A DNA stretch of 64,000 nucleotides from Hoyosella altamirensis (GTDB taxonomy: Bacteria > Actinomycetota > Actinomycetes > Mycobacteriales > Mycobacteriaceae): the NCBI RefSeq assembly GCF_014191505.1, contig NZ_JACHWS010000001.1:372001-436000 (forward strand), given 5' to 3'. Shown in pieces: positions 38,860 through 48,487 of this stretch. The position numbers were made by a program, and so were the translations under genes. Within the stretch, counting starts at the first letter, position 1. The number at the start of each line of letters is the position of its first letter. The notes beneath the pieces are model-generated. The model saw nothing but the letters and a program-made list of their open reading frames with translations. It searched no databases and was not told the DNA's origin.

Positions 38860-39756
38860 ATGACCGTCGTCTTACTTGACCCACGGCGTCCCGAGGTCGT
38901 CCCGCTCCGAGCTGTCCAGCACCTTGCGGGCCCCGTGGAAGCTACTCCCGACGTTCCGGCTTCGATACGCGATCTGCTCGACGTCGTCTCCACCGCTGAC
39001 ACGCTCGTCGCGGTGAGCGAGACACATCCGCAAGTGAGCGCCAGGCTCGCGGCGGGCGAAACGCTCATCGCTGCTGACGGCTTTCCGGGCTCCAGACTGC
39101 TGGAGTCAGTGGATCTGATGGACGATCTCCGCACTCGAGGACCGTGGGAACGAGAACAAACTCACGAGTCGCTGCAACGCTATCTTCTCGAGGAGACATA
39201 CGAGCTGCTCGACGCGGTCAGGGCTGGGGATCGTGACGAGCTCCGCAAAGAACTCGGCGACATGTTGCTGCAAGTGCTCTTCCATGCACGCATCGCTGAG
39301 GACGACCCTGATGACCCGTTCACTCTCGACGATGTCGCAGCGGCACTTACCGCGAAACTGCTGCATCGCAATCCGCCCCACTTCGGCACGGACGACGCGC
39401 CGATGAACGCAGAAGAGCAAAACCAGCGCTGGCAGGAGCGCAAGGCCGCCGAGAAACCCAAGCAGTCGCTCACCGAAGGCATTCCACTGGCGCAACCCGC
39501 ACTCGCGCTCGCTGAGAAGGTTCTCGGCCGTGCCGCGGAAGCCGGAATTCCGTCCGATTTGATCCCAGAAGCGCTGGTACAGGTCTCGCTTCAGCCACAA
39601 GGCAATAGCGAACTTGCACTGCGCGAGGCCGTCCTTGACCTCATCGAGACAATCGTCGCAACCGAGAAGAAAATCGGACGCAGCGTTGCCGAGCCAGAAA
39701 AATGGCGTGCAGCCTGGGAAGGAACCGCGCCCGGACGCTCCAATACTGCTACATGA
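38860..39756 (+). CDS. mazG: nucleoside triphosphate pyrophosphohydrolase MazG
   Basis: The 298-aa enzyme hydrolyses NTPs and removes oxidised nucleotides. The core MazG helices carry the metal-binding EETYELLDAVRAGDRDELRKELGDMLLQVLFHARIAED (about residues 110-148). The N-terminal 85 residues form the extra domain seen in mycobacterial MazG. It is 6 bp after mfd, same order as Rv1020-Rv1021. Confidence 0.93.
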   Translation: MTVVLLDPRRPEVVPLRAVQHLAGPVEATPDVPASIRDLLDVVSTADTLVAVSETHPQVSARLAAGETLIAADGFPGSRLLESVDLMDDLRTRGPWEREQTHESLQRYLLEETYELLDAVRAGDRDELRKELGDMLLQVLFHARIAEDDPDDPFTLDDVAAALTAKLLHRNPPHFGTDDAPMNAEEQNQRWQERKAAEKPKQSLTEGIPLAQPALALAEKVLGRAAEAGIPSDLIPEALVQVSLQPQGNSELALREAVLDLIETIVATEKKIGRSVAEPEKWRAAWEGTAPGRSNTAT

Positions 39757-39858
39757 GGTCACCGGGGGCGTACGAAGGGATCACGGACGCGGCACAGTCT
39801 GCTTGAGGGTTGGTGAAAGCGGCTGCACCGCAACGTTCTCCATGGCAATGATGGCCGC

Positions 39859-41256
39859 GTGACTTCTCCATCTCGACGCAGCGCTCGTTCGCACACATCG
39901 CGACGGCTAGCAACAGCCGTCGCCGCATCCATGGCAGCCGCATCGCTGCCCCTCGCGGGTGCAGCAGCTGCATCAGCAGAGACTCTCACTGACATCGCTG
40001 AAGCAGTTCTCGAAGCAATGCCACCAGCGCCGGGCACCGGCGTACCGATGATCGACTACCACGCCCCAGGACGTACCTCCGATCTACTCGCCGATTGGGC
40101 GCAGGCGCACTCTGACGCCCTCGGCATTCCCCGTCCCGCAATGCAGGCCTACGGTCATGCGGCTCTCGTCATGCAGGAAACTCAGCCCGGATGTGGTCTC
40201 CGCTGGACCACCCTCGCAGGTATCGGCGGCATCGAAAGCTGGCACGGCACCTACGAAGGCGCGGCGATCCTGGACGACGGACGTGTTGAGCCGCCGATCC
40301 GCGGTGTGAAGCTCGATGGCCGGCCTGGACTTGCCGACATCCCGGACACAGACAACGGTGAACTGGATGGCGACCCCGAACATGACCGGGCCATGGGTCC
40401 CATGCAGTTCATCCCCGAAACCTGGCAGCTCTTCGGTACAGACGGAAATGGCAATGGAAACGCCGACCCCGACAACATCGACGACGCTGTGATGTCTGCT
40501 GCGCGTTACCTTTGCGCGGCAGGCGGCAATCTCGAAAGCCCCGAAGGATGGCGCAAGGCGATCCTCGCCTACAACCAGTCAGAGGACTATCTACTGGACG
40601 TGCGTGACGCGGCCTGGCGATACTCGGCAGACGTGCACGTGCCAGAGCCGGCCCCGGCTCCGGAGCCAGCACCGGAGCCGCCTCCGGAGCCTGAACCGCT
40701 ACCGGAGCCCCTCCCGGAGCCCCTCCCAGAGGGGGAACTGCCCCCAGCTTCTGAGGGTGAACTGCCACCGCCACCGCCTGAGGGCGAACTGCCGCCGGAA
40801 GAGCACCGCGACGGGCATGAACTCGCCCACTCGGAGCTGCAGGAGGGAGAACCGCACGAAGCCGAGCATCACGAGCCGGAACTTCACGAGCCGGAACTTC
40901 ACGAGCCGGAGCATCCTGAAGCCGAGCATCACGAGCCCGAACTTCACGAGACGGAGCATCCTGAAGCTGAGCACGCTGACCCTGCACCGGAGCATCCCGA
41001 CGCTCGGGGCGAGGCAGCACTGCGTGACATTCCAGAGGGCGAGATCGACGACGAAGACCTCGAACTTCTGAAAGAGTTTGCTGAGCAATATGGCGAGGGG
41101 TTTGAGTACGACGACGAGCTCGATGATGATCGAGTGCCAGCGTCGGAACGTGCTCCTGGCCACATGGTTCCGGACGTATTAGCGAAACTGGCGGCCGAGA
41201 TCTGGGCATTCCTCGCGAAGCTGGGAATCAATGGCGAACCCAAGGGCGGCGCGTGA
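39859..41256 (+). CDS. secreted lytic transglycosylase with Pro/Glu and His/Glu repeat tail
   Basis: The 465-aa exported protein has a signal peptide (RRLATAVAASMAAASLPLAGAAAASA, Tat-like RR) with no lipobox, a soluble transglycosylase domain (about 75-250; GIGGIESWHG with the catalytic Glu; AMGPMQFIPETWQLFG; GNLESPEGWRKAILAYNQS), then a Pro/Glu stretch (about 257-313), a His/Glu repeat of HEPEL/HPEAEH units (about 314-382) and an acidic tail. Its place between mazG and eno matches LpqU (Rv1022), which is a lipoprotein and lacks such a tail. The repeat tail could bind metal or the cell wall (inference). Start is GTG 39859. Confidence 0.85.
   Translation: MTSPSRRSARSHTSRRLATAVAASMAAASLPLAGAAAASAETLTDIAEAVLEAMPPAPGTGVPMIDYHAPGRTSDLLADWAQAHSDALGIPRPAMQAYGHAALVMQETQPGCGLRWTTLAGIGGIESWHGTYEGAAILDDGRVEPPIRGVKLDGRPGLADIPDTDNGELDGDPEHDRAMGPMQFIPETWQLFGTDGNGNGNADPDNIDDAVMSAARYLCAAGGNLESPEGWRKAILAYNQSEDYLLDVRDAAWRYSADVHVPEPAPAPEPAPEPPPEPEPLPEPLPEPLPEGELPPASEGELPPPPPEGELPPEEHRDGHELAHSELQEGEPHEAEHHEPELHEPELHEPEHPEAEHHEPELHETEHPEAEHADPAPEHPDARGEAALRDIPEGEIDDEDLELLKEFAEQYGEGFEYDDELDDDRVPASERAPGHMVPDVLAKLAAEIWAFLAKLGINGEPKGGA
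40861..40980 (+). repeat. short-unit tandem repeat encoding His-Glu-Pro motifs
   Basis: Copies of a 15-nt unit (GAGCCGGAACTTCAC and variants) follow one another within the transglycosylase gene and encode repeated HEPEL or HPEAEH peptides. The repeat is mildly diverged and ends in a unique Asp/Glu segment. Confidence 0.75.
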
Positions 41257-41317
41257 GCGTGCCTGATTCATAGAGGCCTCTGGTCCGGTTACCCTCGAAC
41301 CTGGCAAGATTGTCCAC

Positions 41318-41338
41318 TGCGGAGAACACAGCTCCGCA
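41318..41338 (+). promoter_or_regulatory. 5' leader hairpin of eno
   Basis: TGCGGAG (41318-41324) pairs with CTCCGCA (41332-41338) over a 7-nt loop, 30 nt before the enolase GTG. It may stabilise the leader; no known riboswitch is recognised. Confidence 0.35.
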
Positions 41339-41365
41339 CGTATTTGCCATTTGCCGAAGGAGTAA

Positions 41366-42663
<1,298 letters not shown>

Positions 42664-42664
<1 letters not shown>

Positions 42665-43338
42665 TGGCTGAATCGTGGCCGCGAGGCAGGCGCCCCAAAG
42701 GCAGCCCAGCTGGCAGGGAACCCCGGCAATCGTCTGATGCACGGGATTCCCGGTCGGCTCGTGCTGCTGCGCAGCCTTCGCGGTCACGGTCCTTAAAGTC
42801 CGATCCCACCCAGGTGAAAGGCGCCGCGCGGATCAAGGCGGTGGGGACGAAAGCGATGCGGTCGCCAGCGGGTTCGAAGCTTGTTCGGCCCTCCGGCGGA
42901 GCCGCCGATATGGGCTGGTCGACGCGACGGACGTTCATTCTGGTTCTCGTGGCCGGTGCCCTCGTGCTCACTCTGGTGATGCCGCTGCGCACCTACTTCG
43001 CTCAACTCGGGGAGGCACGACGCATCTCCGCTGAGTATGAAGTTGTGTACGCAGAGGTGGAGGAACTGAAACAGCAGAAGGAACTTCAGGCCGACCCTGC
43101 CTATATTCGGGCTGAGGCGCGGGAGCGTCTTGGCCTCGTCTTCCCTGGTGAGACCGCGTACAAAGTCCAGTTTGAGGATGATCCGCGTTCGGCGCAGGAG
43201 GATGAAGTGGCCCGTCCTGGCAGCGCCGACCCCTGGTACACGCAACTGTGGGGTGAATTGTCGGTACCACGCGATCAGGGACCTCAGCGTGAAATGAACC
43301 TCCCGATCGCCCCAATTGAACCGGAGGCCGGACCGTAG
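42664..43338 (+). CDS. ftsB: septum formation initiator FtsB/DivIC
   Basis: The 224-aa bitopic protein has a basic, disordered cytoplasmic N-terminus (about 85 aa, RRPKGSPAGREPRQ...), one membrane helix (RTFILVLVAGALVLTLVMPL, about 90-110) and a coiled-coil extracytoplasmic domain (EARRISAEYEVVYAEVEELKQQKEL, EARERLGLVFPGETAYKV). It links division proteins FtsQ and FtsL. Order eno-ftsB-DUF501-ppx is conserved (Rv1023-Rv1026). Confidence 0.9.
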
Positions 43339-43877
43339 TGGTTCAGCACGATGTGTCCGCGGACGATCTCGCCGCGGTGGGGGAACAACTTGGCCGGACT
43401 CCGCGCGGAGTTCTCGCGATCGCTTACAGGTGTCCTAACGGGGAGCCAGGCGTTGTGAAGACCGCGCCACGGCTTCCGGACGGAACTCCGTTCCCCACCT
43501 TGTACTACTTGACGCATCCAGTGCTGACTGCCGCCGCGAGCAGGCTGGAGTCGGCGGGAGTCATGAAAGACATGACGGAGAGTCTCAGCGCTGACCTGGA
43601 GCTCGCTGCGGGCTACGAGTCCGCGCACGAGGACTACCTGCGTGAGCGTGACTCTATCGAGTCCCTGGGCACCGAATTCTCGGGTGGCGGTATGCCGGAC
43701 CGAGTCAAGTGTCTGCACGTGCTGATCGCCCACTCGCTTGCCCGCGGACCCGGCGTGAATCCCGTCGGTGATCAAGCCATCGTTATGATCGCCCAGGAAG
43801 ACAGAAAGCTGGTCGGCTCAATACTCCCGGCCAATTGGCCAGGCGTCACGACGAGCATGGAGGACAGCGAGCAATGA
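43338..43877 (+). CDS. DUF501 domain protein
   Basis: The 179-aa product shows the DUF501 core: GVLAIAYRCPNGEPGVVKTAPRL and GTPFPTLYYLTHPVLTAAASRLE, then CLHVLIAHSLARGPGVNPVGD near the C-terminus. The two Cys could bind metal. Function is unknown. It overlaps ftsB by 1 nt and ppx by 4 nt, so it is in the same operon, as Rv1025. Confidence 0.9.
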   Translation: MVQHDVSADDLAAVGEQLGRTPRGVLAIAYRCPNGEPGVVKTAPRLPDGTPFPTLYYLTHPVLTAAASRLESAGVMKDMTESLSADLELAAGYESAHEDYLRERDSIESLGTEFSGGGMPDRVKCLHVLIAHSLARGPGVNPVGDQAIVMIAQEDRKLVGSILPANWPGVTTSMEDSEQ

Positions 43878-44833
43878 CACGTGTCGCCGCAATCGATTGT
43901 GGCACCAACTCGTTGCGCCTCCTCATCGCCGATGTCGAGGAGGGCTCCGACGGGTCGCAGAAACTCACCGACGTCGATCGCCGAATGGTGGTTGTGCGCC
44001 TTGGCCAAGGTGTAGACGCGACCGGAGAGTTCCATGTCGATGCGCTCGCACGGACCCGACGTGGATTGCAGGACTATGCGCGTCTTATCGCTGACTCTGG
44101 CGCTACGCGGCTTCGCATGGTTGCTACCTCGGCGACTCGTGACGCGAGCAATCGAGACGCATTCTTCGCGATGACGCGGGAAATTCTTGACCCTGTCATC
44201 GCGGGTTCAGAGGCAGAAGTGATTTCCGGTGACGAGGAAGCTGAACTGTCGTTCATCGGCGCGGTAGCTGACCTCGACCCTGCCGAGGGGCCGTTCGTTG
44301 TGGTCGACCTCGGTGGTGGCTCCACTGAAGTCGTTTATGGTTCGGACAGCATGATCGCGGCACGGTCTGTGAACGTCGGCTGCGTTCGCCTGACAGAACG
44401 GTGCCTGCACCACGATCCGCCGACTGATGACGAAGTCCGGGAGGCCACGCACATCGCGCGCAGTATTCTCCGCGACGCATTCAGCGCTGTCCCACTCGCG
44501 CCTGCTCACACTTGGGTTGGCGTGGCCGGCACAATGACGACGCTTTCCGCACTTGCCCACGACATGTCTGCGTACGACTCGGAGAAGATCCACCTGTCTC
44601 GAGTCCCGTTCCCGCGACTGCTAGAAGTGTGTGACGATCTCGTTCACATGACTCGTGCGCGCCGCATGTCTCTCGGCCCGATGCACCCTGGCCGTGCAGA
44701 CGTCATTGGGGGAGGTGCGATCATTACACGCGTGCTCGCCGAGGAATTGTCAGCTGTCACCGACATCGATGAGCTCGTCGTCAGCGAACATGACATCCTC
44801 GACGGGATCGCGTACGCGCTGGCTAAAGACTGA
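43874..44833 (+). CDS. ppx: exopolyphosphatase / Ppx-GppA family
   Basis: A 319-aa ASKHA-fold enzyme that hydrolyses polyphosphate (or pppGpp). Visible: MTRVAAIDCGTNSLRLLIAD (phosphate 1), VVDLGGGSTEVVYG (phosphate 2), GVAGTMTTLSALAHDM and PGRADVIGGGAII. It starts at ATG 43874 overlapping DUF501. It is single-domain, like M. tuberculosis Rv1026 (Ppx2), and joins ppk2 earlier in the window in polyphosphate turnover. tRNA-Leu follows after 5 bp. Confidence 0.92.
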   Translation: MTRVAAIDCGTNSLRLLIADVEEGSDGSQKLTDVDRRMVVVRLGQGVDATGEFHVDALARTRRGLQDYARLIADSGATRLRMVATSATRDASNRDAFFAMTREILDPVIAGSEAEVISGDEEAELSFIGAVADLDPAEGPFVVVDLGGGSTEVVYGSDSMIAARSVNVGCVRLTERCLHHDPPTDDEVREATHIARSILRDAFSAVPLAPAHTWVGVAGTMTTLSALAHDMSAYDSEKIHLSRVPFPRLLEVCDDLVHMTRARRMSLGPMHPGRADVIGGGAIITRVLAEELSAVTDIDELVVSEHDILDGIAYALAKD

Positions 44834-44838
44834 CATAC

Positions 44839-44915
44839 GCCCCCGTAGCCCAATCGGCAGAGGCAGACGGCTTAAAACCGTCACAGTGTGGGTTCGAGTC
44901 CCACCGGGGGCACCA
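44839..44915 (+). tRNA. tRNA-Leu(UAA), class I-shaped, with encoded CCA
   Basis: The acceptor GCCCCCG pairs with CGGGGGC, discriminator A, and CCA is encoded (44913-44915). The anticodon arm GACGG-CTTAAAA-CCGTC gives anticodon UAA. The T arm is GGGTTCGAGTCCC. The variable region is only about 5-7 nt, whereas leucine tRNAs normally have a long class II arm. Its synteny is that of mycobacterial leuX. The element remnant starts right after it. Confidence 0.88.
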
Positions 44916-44943
44916 TCTACCAGCACAACCACAACAATGTGAT

Positions 44944-46221
44944 TCACTCAATATCGTCCAAAAGGACTTTAACTGGACTCAAACGAAACCGCTGGTCAGG
45001 CTTCAACAACCCCAGAATGCCCGTCAAATCTGGTGCCACCCGCTCCGCCACCGCCACATAATGCTTCGCCGTCACCTTCGTCGACGTGTGACCAACTGCA
45101 CGGCAGCATCCTCAAGGCTGCCGTGATTCTTGATCAGCGTCGCCACCGTGCGCCGCAACGTCCGAAACTCCACCCAATCAAACCGCCCCACCCCATCCTC
45201 GTCATACGGCGCGCCCGCAGCATGCCGCGCCACACGCCACTGCCGCCGCACATTATTCGGATACCGGTAGCCACCCGTCCCCGACGGGAACAACAACTCC
45301 GTGCGGCAACCCCGGTCCTTTGACATGCGCTCCACAGTGGCCTGCGCCCACATCGGCAGCCACACCGACCGGGCACCCGCCGCCCCCGTTTTCGTGTACC
45401 CCTGCCGGTGCAATCCCGCGCCGCGCGCATACACCAAAGTGCCGTTCAGGCTGCACAACATCCGGCCCTCTTCCTCCCGAATGTCCTGCCACTGCAACGC
45501 GAAAACCTCCGACGTGCGCGCCCCAGTAGCGAGACACAAATCCAGCACATCCAGCAAATCCGGTGCCTGCACACCCGGCCCCATCCTCGGAGTGCTCCGC
45601 GGGTGGCCCTCATCGTCAATCACACCCTGCTGCCACCACTGCACCCGCTGCAACAGCTCCGACAGTTGTTCCACCGTCAGCGCTGCACCGGGCCACGCGC
45701 TGGTTTGGGGGGTTTCGCTCCCACCACCGGTGATACCGGGATCGCATCCATCCGCGCCGCGAAGTCCATCATCTGCTTCAGCACCTTGTGCGCGTCAGCG
45801 GCGCTGCCAGGTGTGAGGGGAATGCAGAAACCGGTGTACCTTCCCCGTGGTGACTTCCCTCAACAGCAGCATCCCTAGGCCGGGGATGATGCGGCCTTCG
45901 AACGCCCGCCGATACGTGTCCAATGTTTGTGGCCGCACCAGCCCTTCCCTTTTCAGGTCACTCAGCCACACCTCACCTAACTGGTGGACGCGGGTGCCGC
46001 TGGTCACTGTGCCTGTGGTGGTGGATTGCTGCATGTCGGCGAGCCGTTTCCGCAGCCGTGTTTTCGCGGCGGTCGCTGACCGTCCGGTGGCCCGCACTCG
46101 TGTGGTGGAGCCGTCGAAGCCACGGAACCGTGCGAGCGCAATGAATACCCCTGGCCCTGGTGGTGTTTCTTTCGCGCTGATTTCCCCCCCACGACCCCAC
46201 CGGCAACGGCGGTCGAGGCAT
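44944..46221 (-). pseudogene. decayed tyrosine-type phage integrase
   Basis: The open pieces read as one integrase over several frames: MPRPPLPVGSWG (start ATG 46221), then GEISAKETPPGPG...QLGEVWLSDLKREGLVRPQTLDTYRRAFEGRIIPGLGMLLLREVT, then SAADAHKVLKQMMDFAARMDAI, then LTVEQLSELLQRV...LDLCLATGARTSEVFALQW...EFRTLRRTVATLI, then GHTSTKVTAKHYVAVAERVAP to TGA 44944. It keeps the catalytic Arg, RxxR and GHTS/Tyr blocks but needs frame changes at the G7 run (46184-46190), near 45815, near 45690 and near 45090. It reads toward the tRNA-Leu gene. Confidence 0.85.
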
Positions 46222-46227
46222 GATCCC

Positions 46228-46698
46228 TCATTTCTCCAGCACCGTCCCAGCCCAGTCCACCGCGGCGCGTTCACACCACACATGCAAACCGCGCGCTGCT
46301 TCCACCGCTTCCATCGCCACCTCACGAGAAACCGGGTCACCACCCGCGATCATTGTCAATGGGCTGCGCACGAACCGTAAAGCTCCCCGCGCATCCACCG
46401 CGCCAGGCATGACCGCCGCGTCCGCCAACTGGTCCGCCGCTGTTTGCGCTTTCGCCTGAACCCTCGTTGAGGGTGTGCCCCCGGCTTCCAAGTGATCCGC
46501 GATCGCCGCTAACCCGTCCGTCATCGGGTTGCTGCCGTGCTCGTCGATACCGTAAATCCGTTCACAAAACGCCATTTCGGGGGTGCGTTCCAGGTCTTCA
46601 CCACCACACGCCACGGTCACCGCGACACCCACCGCGACAAGCAGAGCCCCACTGGTGCGGGCGAACCCCGAATAGTCCGTCATCACGTCACCGCTCAT
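46228..46698 (-). CDS. putative lipoprotein of the element remnant
   Basis: The 156-aa product has a signal sequence ending in a lipobox (LLVAVGVAVTVACGG, Cys about 31), so it is probably lipid-anchored. The mature part is helical with one later Cys pair (AFCERIYG and HVWCERAA). No family recognised. It ends 6 bp before the integrase start, same strand, which suggests it belongs to the integrated element. Confidence 0.65.
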   Translation of the reverse strand: MSGDVMTDYSGFARTSGALLVAVGVAVTVACGGEDLERTPEMAFCERIYGIDEHGSNPMTDGLAAIADHLEAGGTPSTRVQAKAQTAADQLADAAVMPGAVDARGALRFVRSPLTMIAGGDPVSREVAMEAVEAARGLHVWCERAAVDWAGTVLEK

Positions 46699-46716
46699 CG
46701 TCGACCTGTCTTACTG

Positions 46717-47157
46717 TCATCGTTGCACCATCGAAACAACCCGGCCGCGCACCGTGTCACCGTCCGCGTCAAGCCACGCGTGGCATTCATAGTCGGATCG
46801 CACGAGCGCCCCGAACGCGTTCTGCGCGTCCACCGCACCCTGCACCCGCCACCTGTTACCGGATTCGGGGATCGCGAGCGGGTCGGGGAACTGTGCTGTC
46901 GCGGGAGCCCGCAACCGGTTCTTCACCGCGTCCTCACAGATACTCACCGCCATGAACCGGGTAACCGCCACCGACCCATCACCACTGCTGCCGCTCCACC
47001 CGCTGCACTGACCAGCGATCAACCCGAGAACCATCAACACGCCGAGCAGGGTGAGCGTCACAAGCTTCCCGTTCCCCGCACGCACCTCACTCATGTGCTG
47101 CACACCTGTCGCTGCATCATCGTCATAATCCTCGCCAGTTTCGTCCGGTGCATTCAC
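46717..47157 (-). CDS. membrane-anchored protein with exported Cys-containing domain
   Basis: The 146-aa product has an acidic cytoplasmic start, one helix (LVTLTLLGVLMVLGLIAGQC) and an exported domain: SICEDAVKNRLRAPATAQFP, NRWRVQGAVDAQNAFGALVRSDYECHAW. The same layout (Cys-Glu pair, conserved P-A-x-F, W-x-x-x-G-x-V, N-A, Y-x-C) is seen in the protein at 48934. Similar proteins occur in actinobacterial phages and hosts; function unknown. Start is GTG 47157, overlapping the stop of a short HTH ORF by 4 nt (GTGA). Confidence 0.7.
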   Translation of the reverse strand: MNAPDETGEDYDDDAATGVQHMSEVRAGNGKLVTLTLLGVLMVLGLIAGQCSGWSGSSGDGSVAVTRFMAVSICEDAVKNRLRAPATAQFPDPLAIPESGNRWRVQGAVDAQNAFGALVRSDYECHAWLDADGDTVRGRVVSMVQR

Positions 47158-47273
47158 CGTGTCAGACCATGCCGTTCCACCGCCGACAAATGCTGAAGCC
47201 TCGTCACCACCAAATCACTCGTCACACCCACTTCACGCGCAATCAGTGTCAGTGATTGCGTCCAGTGCAGCAT
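47154..47273 (-). CDS. short HTH-like ORF fragment
   Basis: The 39-codon ORF from ATG 47273 to TGA 47154 encodes SLTLIAREVGVTSDLVVTRLQHL, a plausible helix-turn-helix, and overlaps the next gene on the strand as GTGA, typical of coupled genes. It may be the remaining C-terminal part of a larger element regulator, since the frame is open further upstream. Too short to be sure. Confidence 0.35.
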   Translation of the reverse strand: MLHWTQSLTLIAREVGVTSDLVVTRLQHLSAVERHGLTR

Positions 47274-47284
47274 GTCCCGCAACG

Positions 47285-47659
47285 GAATACCGCGTAGTAG
47301 AGGGCGTAACCCCCGAGACCAGGCTCGCCGAAATCCGCGACTGGGGAGGGAAGTTCGCGATCAGTGACGAGCAGATCCGACGCAACCGCATCGACTACCT
47401 GTCGATGCAGGTCGAGCAAACCCAAAACACGATCGTGAAGAAAATCAACACCGCAGGACTCGCCGCCATTGACGCAGCCCTCGATGAACACGACGCCCCC
47501 GTCATCCCCGCCACCGAAGCATGGGACACCGCCAAAACAATCGGCGACCCTTCCACGCTCACATCGAACGGTTCCCTGCCCTTCGCGGACATCGTCCGGG
47601 CCATGGCGCATCACGGCCCGGAGAAACCGTTCTCAACGCTCCTTGTCAACCCGCAATAA
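47285..47659 (+). pseudogene. fragment of a phage major capsid protein gene
   Basis: The residues TPETRLAEIRDWGGKFAISDEQIRRNRIDYLSMQVEQTQNTIVKKINTAGLAAIDAAL resemble, by recall, actinobacteriophage major capsid proteins with an 'LRxAExxxWGGKFxxTDE' core. The N-terminal third and the C-terminal half are absent: the frame enters without a plausible capsid start and stops at TAA 47657. No other structural phage genes (portal, protease, tail) are present. Confidence 0.55.
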
Positions 47660-47748
47660 GCGGCCAGCTTGCGCACACCCTGACGTCCGTAGCGTCGAGA
47701 TCATGAACTGCGCTGGGATCAACCACCCGTCGTGGTGCCTGCCTGTTT

Positions 47749-48096
47749 TCACTCGTCGGTGCGTGAATTCCGGCGCTCGAGCTCCTGAATTCGCGCGGCG
47801 GCTTTCTTGAGCCGTTTCTTGCGTTCCTTGGCGTCAGCTTCCTTGAGTTCCTCGTACACCTCTTCGTCGCTGTCGCTGTAGTTGAGAATCATCCGCGGAA
47901 TGCTGAGAGTGAAGATCAACGAGGGCCAGACAATCCACGCATAATTAAAGTCCAGAACAAACTGGAGGATCAGGAATGTCACGAGTGTGACGCCAATGAT
48001 TACCCAGTCAAGTGACTCGACTAGGTTGCCCCGACGTTTCAGTGAGGCAATTTCCGACTCGGCGCTCAGCTGTGAGGAAACCCTTCGCTGCGTCAC
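47749..48096 (-). CDS. 2TM-type membrane part of a frame-split DUF1707 protein
   Basis: A 115-residue ORF (GTG 48096) with two hydrophobic helices (LDWVIIGVTLVTFLILQFVLDF and YAWIVWPSLIFTLSIPRMIL) and a charged C-terminal helix (EELKEADAKERKKRLKKAAARIQELERR). It overlaps by 89 nt, in another frame, the DUF1707 ORF just upstream on the same strand. A DUF1707 plus two-helix protein of about 200 aa is a common actinobacterial design, so the two ORFs are probably one gene joined by a frameshift. Confidence 0.55.
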   Translation of the reverse strand: MTQRRVSSQLSAESEIASLKRRGNLVESLDWVIIGVTLVTFLILQFVLDFNYAWIVWPSLIFTLSIPRMILNYSDSDEEVYEELKEADAKERKKRLKKAAARIQELERRNSRTDE

Positions 48097-48361
48097 TGTC
48101 CTGTTTCGGTGCGGGCAGTCGTTCCGGCTCCTGGATCTTCCTGATGAACCCGCCAACGCTTTCGAGAGGCACCCCACCAGGAAGTCCGCGGAAGCTCTCA
48201 CGGAGCCCATCAAGCGTGCGTGCCGAAGCGACTGTATTGGACTGCTCGTAAAACTCATCGACGTTCAGTCTGCCGGCTGCGTAGTGTTCGCTCAGGACAT
48301 TCAGCGCGTGCAGGCGCTCGTCATCGCTGAGAAGCAGGTCGTGGTCAGGACTTTCACTCAT
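48008..48361 (-). CDS. DUF1707 (SHOCT-like) domain part of a frame-split gene
   Basis: The 117-aa ORF begins MSESPDHDLLLSDDERLHALNVLSEHYAAGRLNVDEFYEQSNTVASARTLDGLRESFRGLP, a typical DUF1707 domain, and then runs out of homology. The missing membrane part continues in a second frame (47749-48096). The crossing point lies between about 48030 and 48110. Confidence 0.7.
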   Translation of the reverse strand: MSESPDHDLLLSDDERLHALNVLSEHYAAGRLNVDEFYEQSNTVASARTLDGLRESFRGLPGGVPLESVGGFIRKIQEPERLPAPKQDSDAAKGFLTAERRVGNCLTETSGQPSRVT

Positions 48362-48487
48362 CTATCACTCACTTCCCCCGAATGCGCGTGCGCACAAGTT
48401 TACGTGAGCCACCGGAACCGCGGTGTTATGGCGAATAGTTCCAGATTTTCCAAGCCGTAGCGCAGTCGTTGCAAGGACCATGGGGAT

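Noticed and set aside
40409-41209. 266-codon minus-strand ORF with Arg/Pro/Ala repeats
   Set aside because: It mirrors the repeat of the transglycosylase gene; repetitive DNA keeps all frames open.
47600-47760. attR-like repeat of the tRNA-Leu 3' end
   Set aside because: No copy of the T-arm/acceptor sequence was found in the expected area or elsewhere to 48.5 kb.
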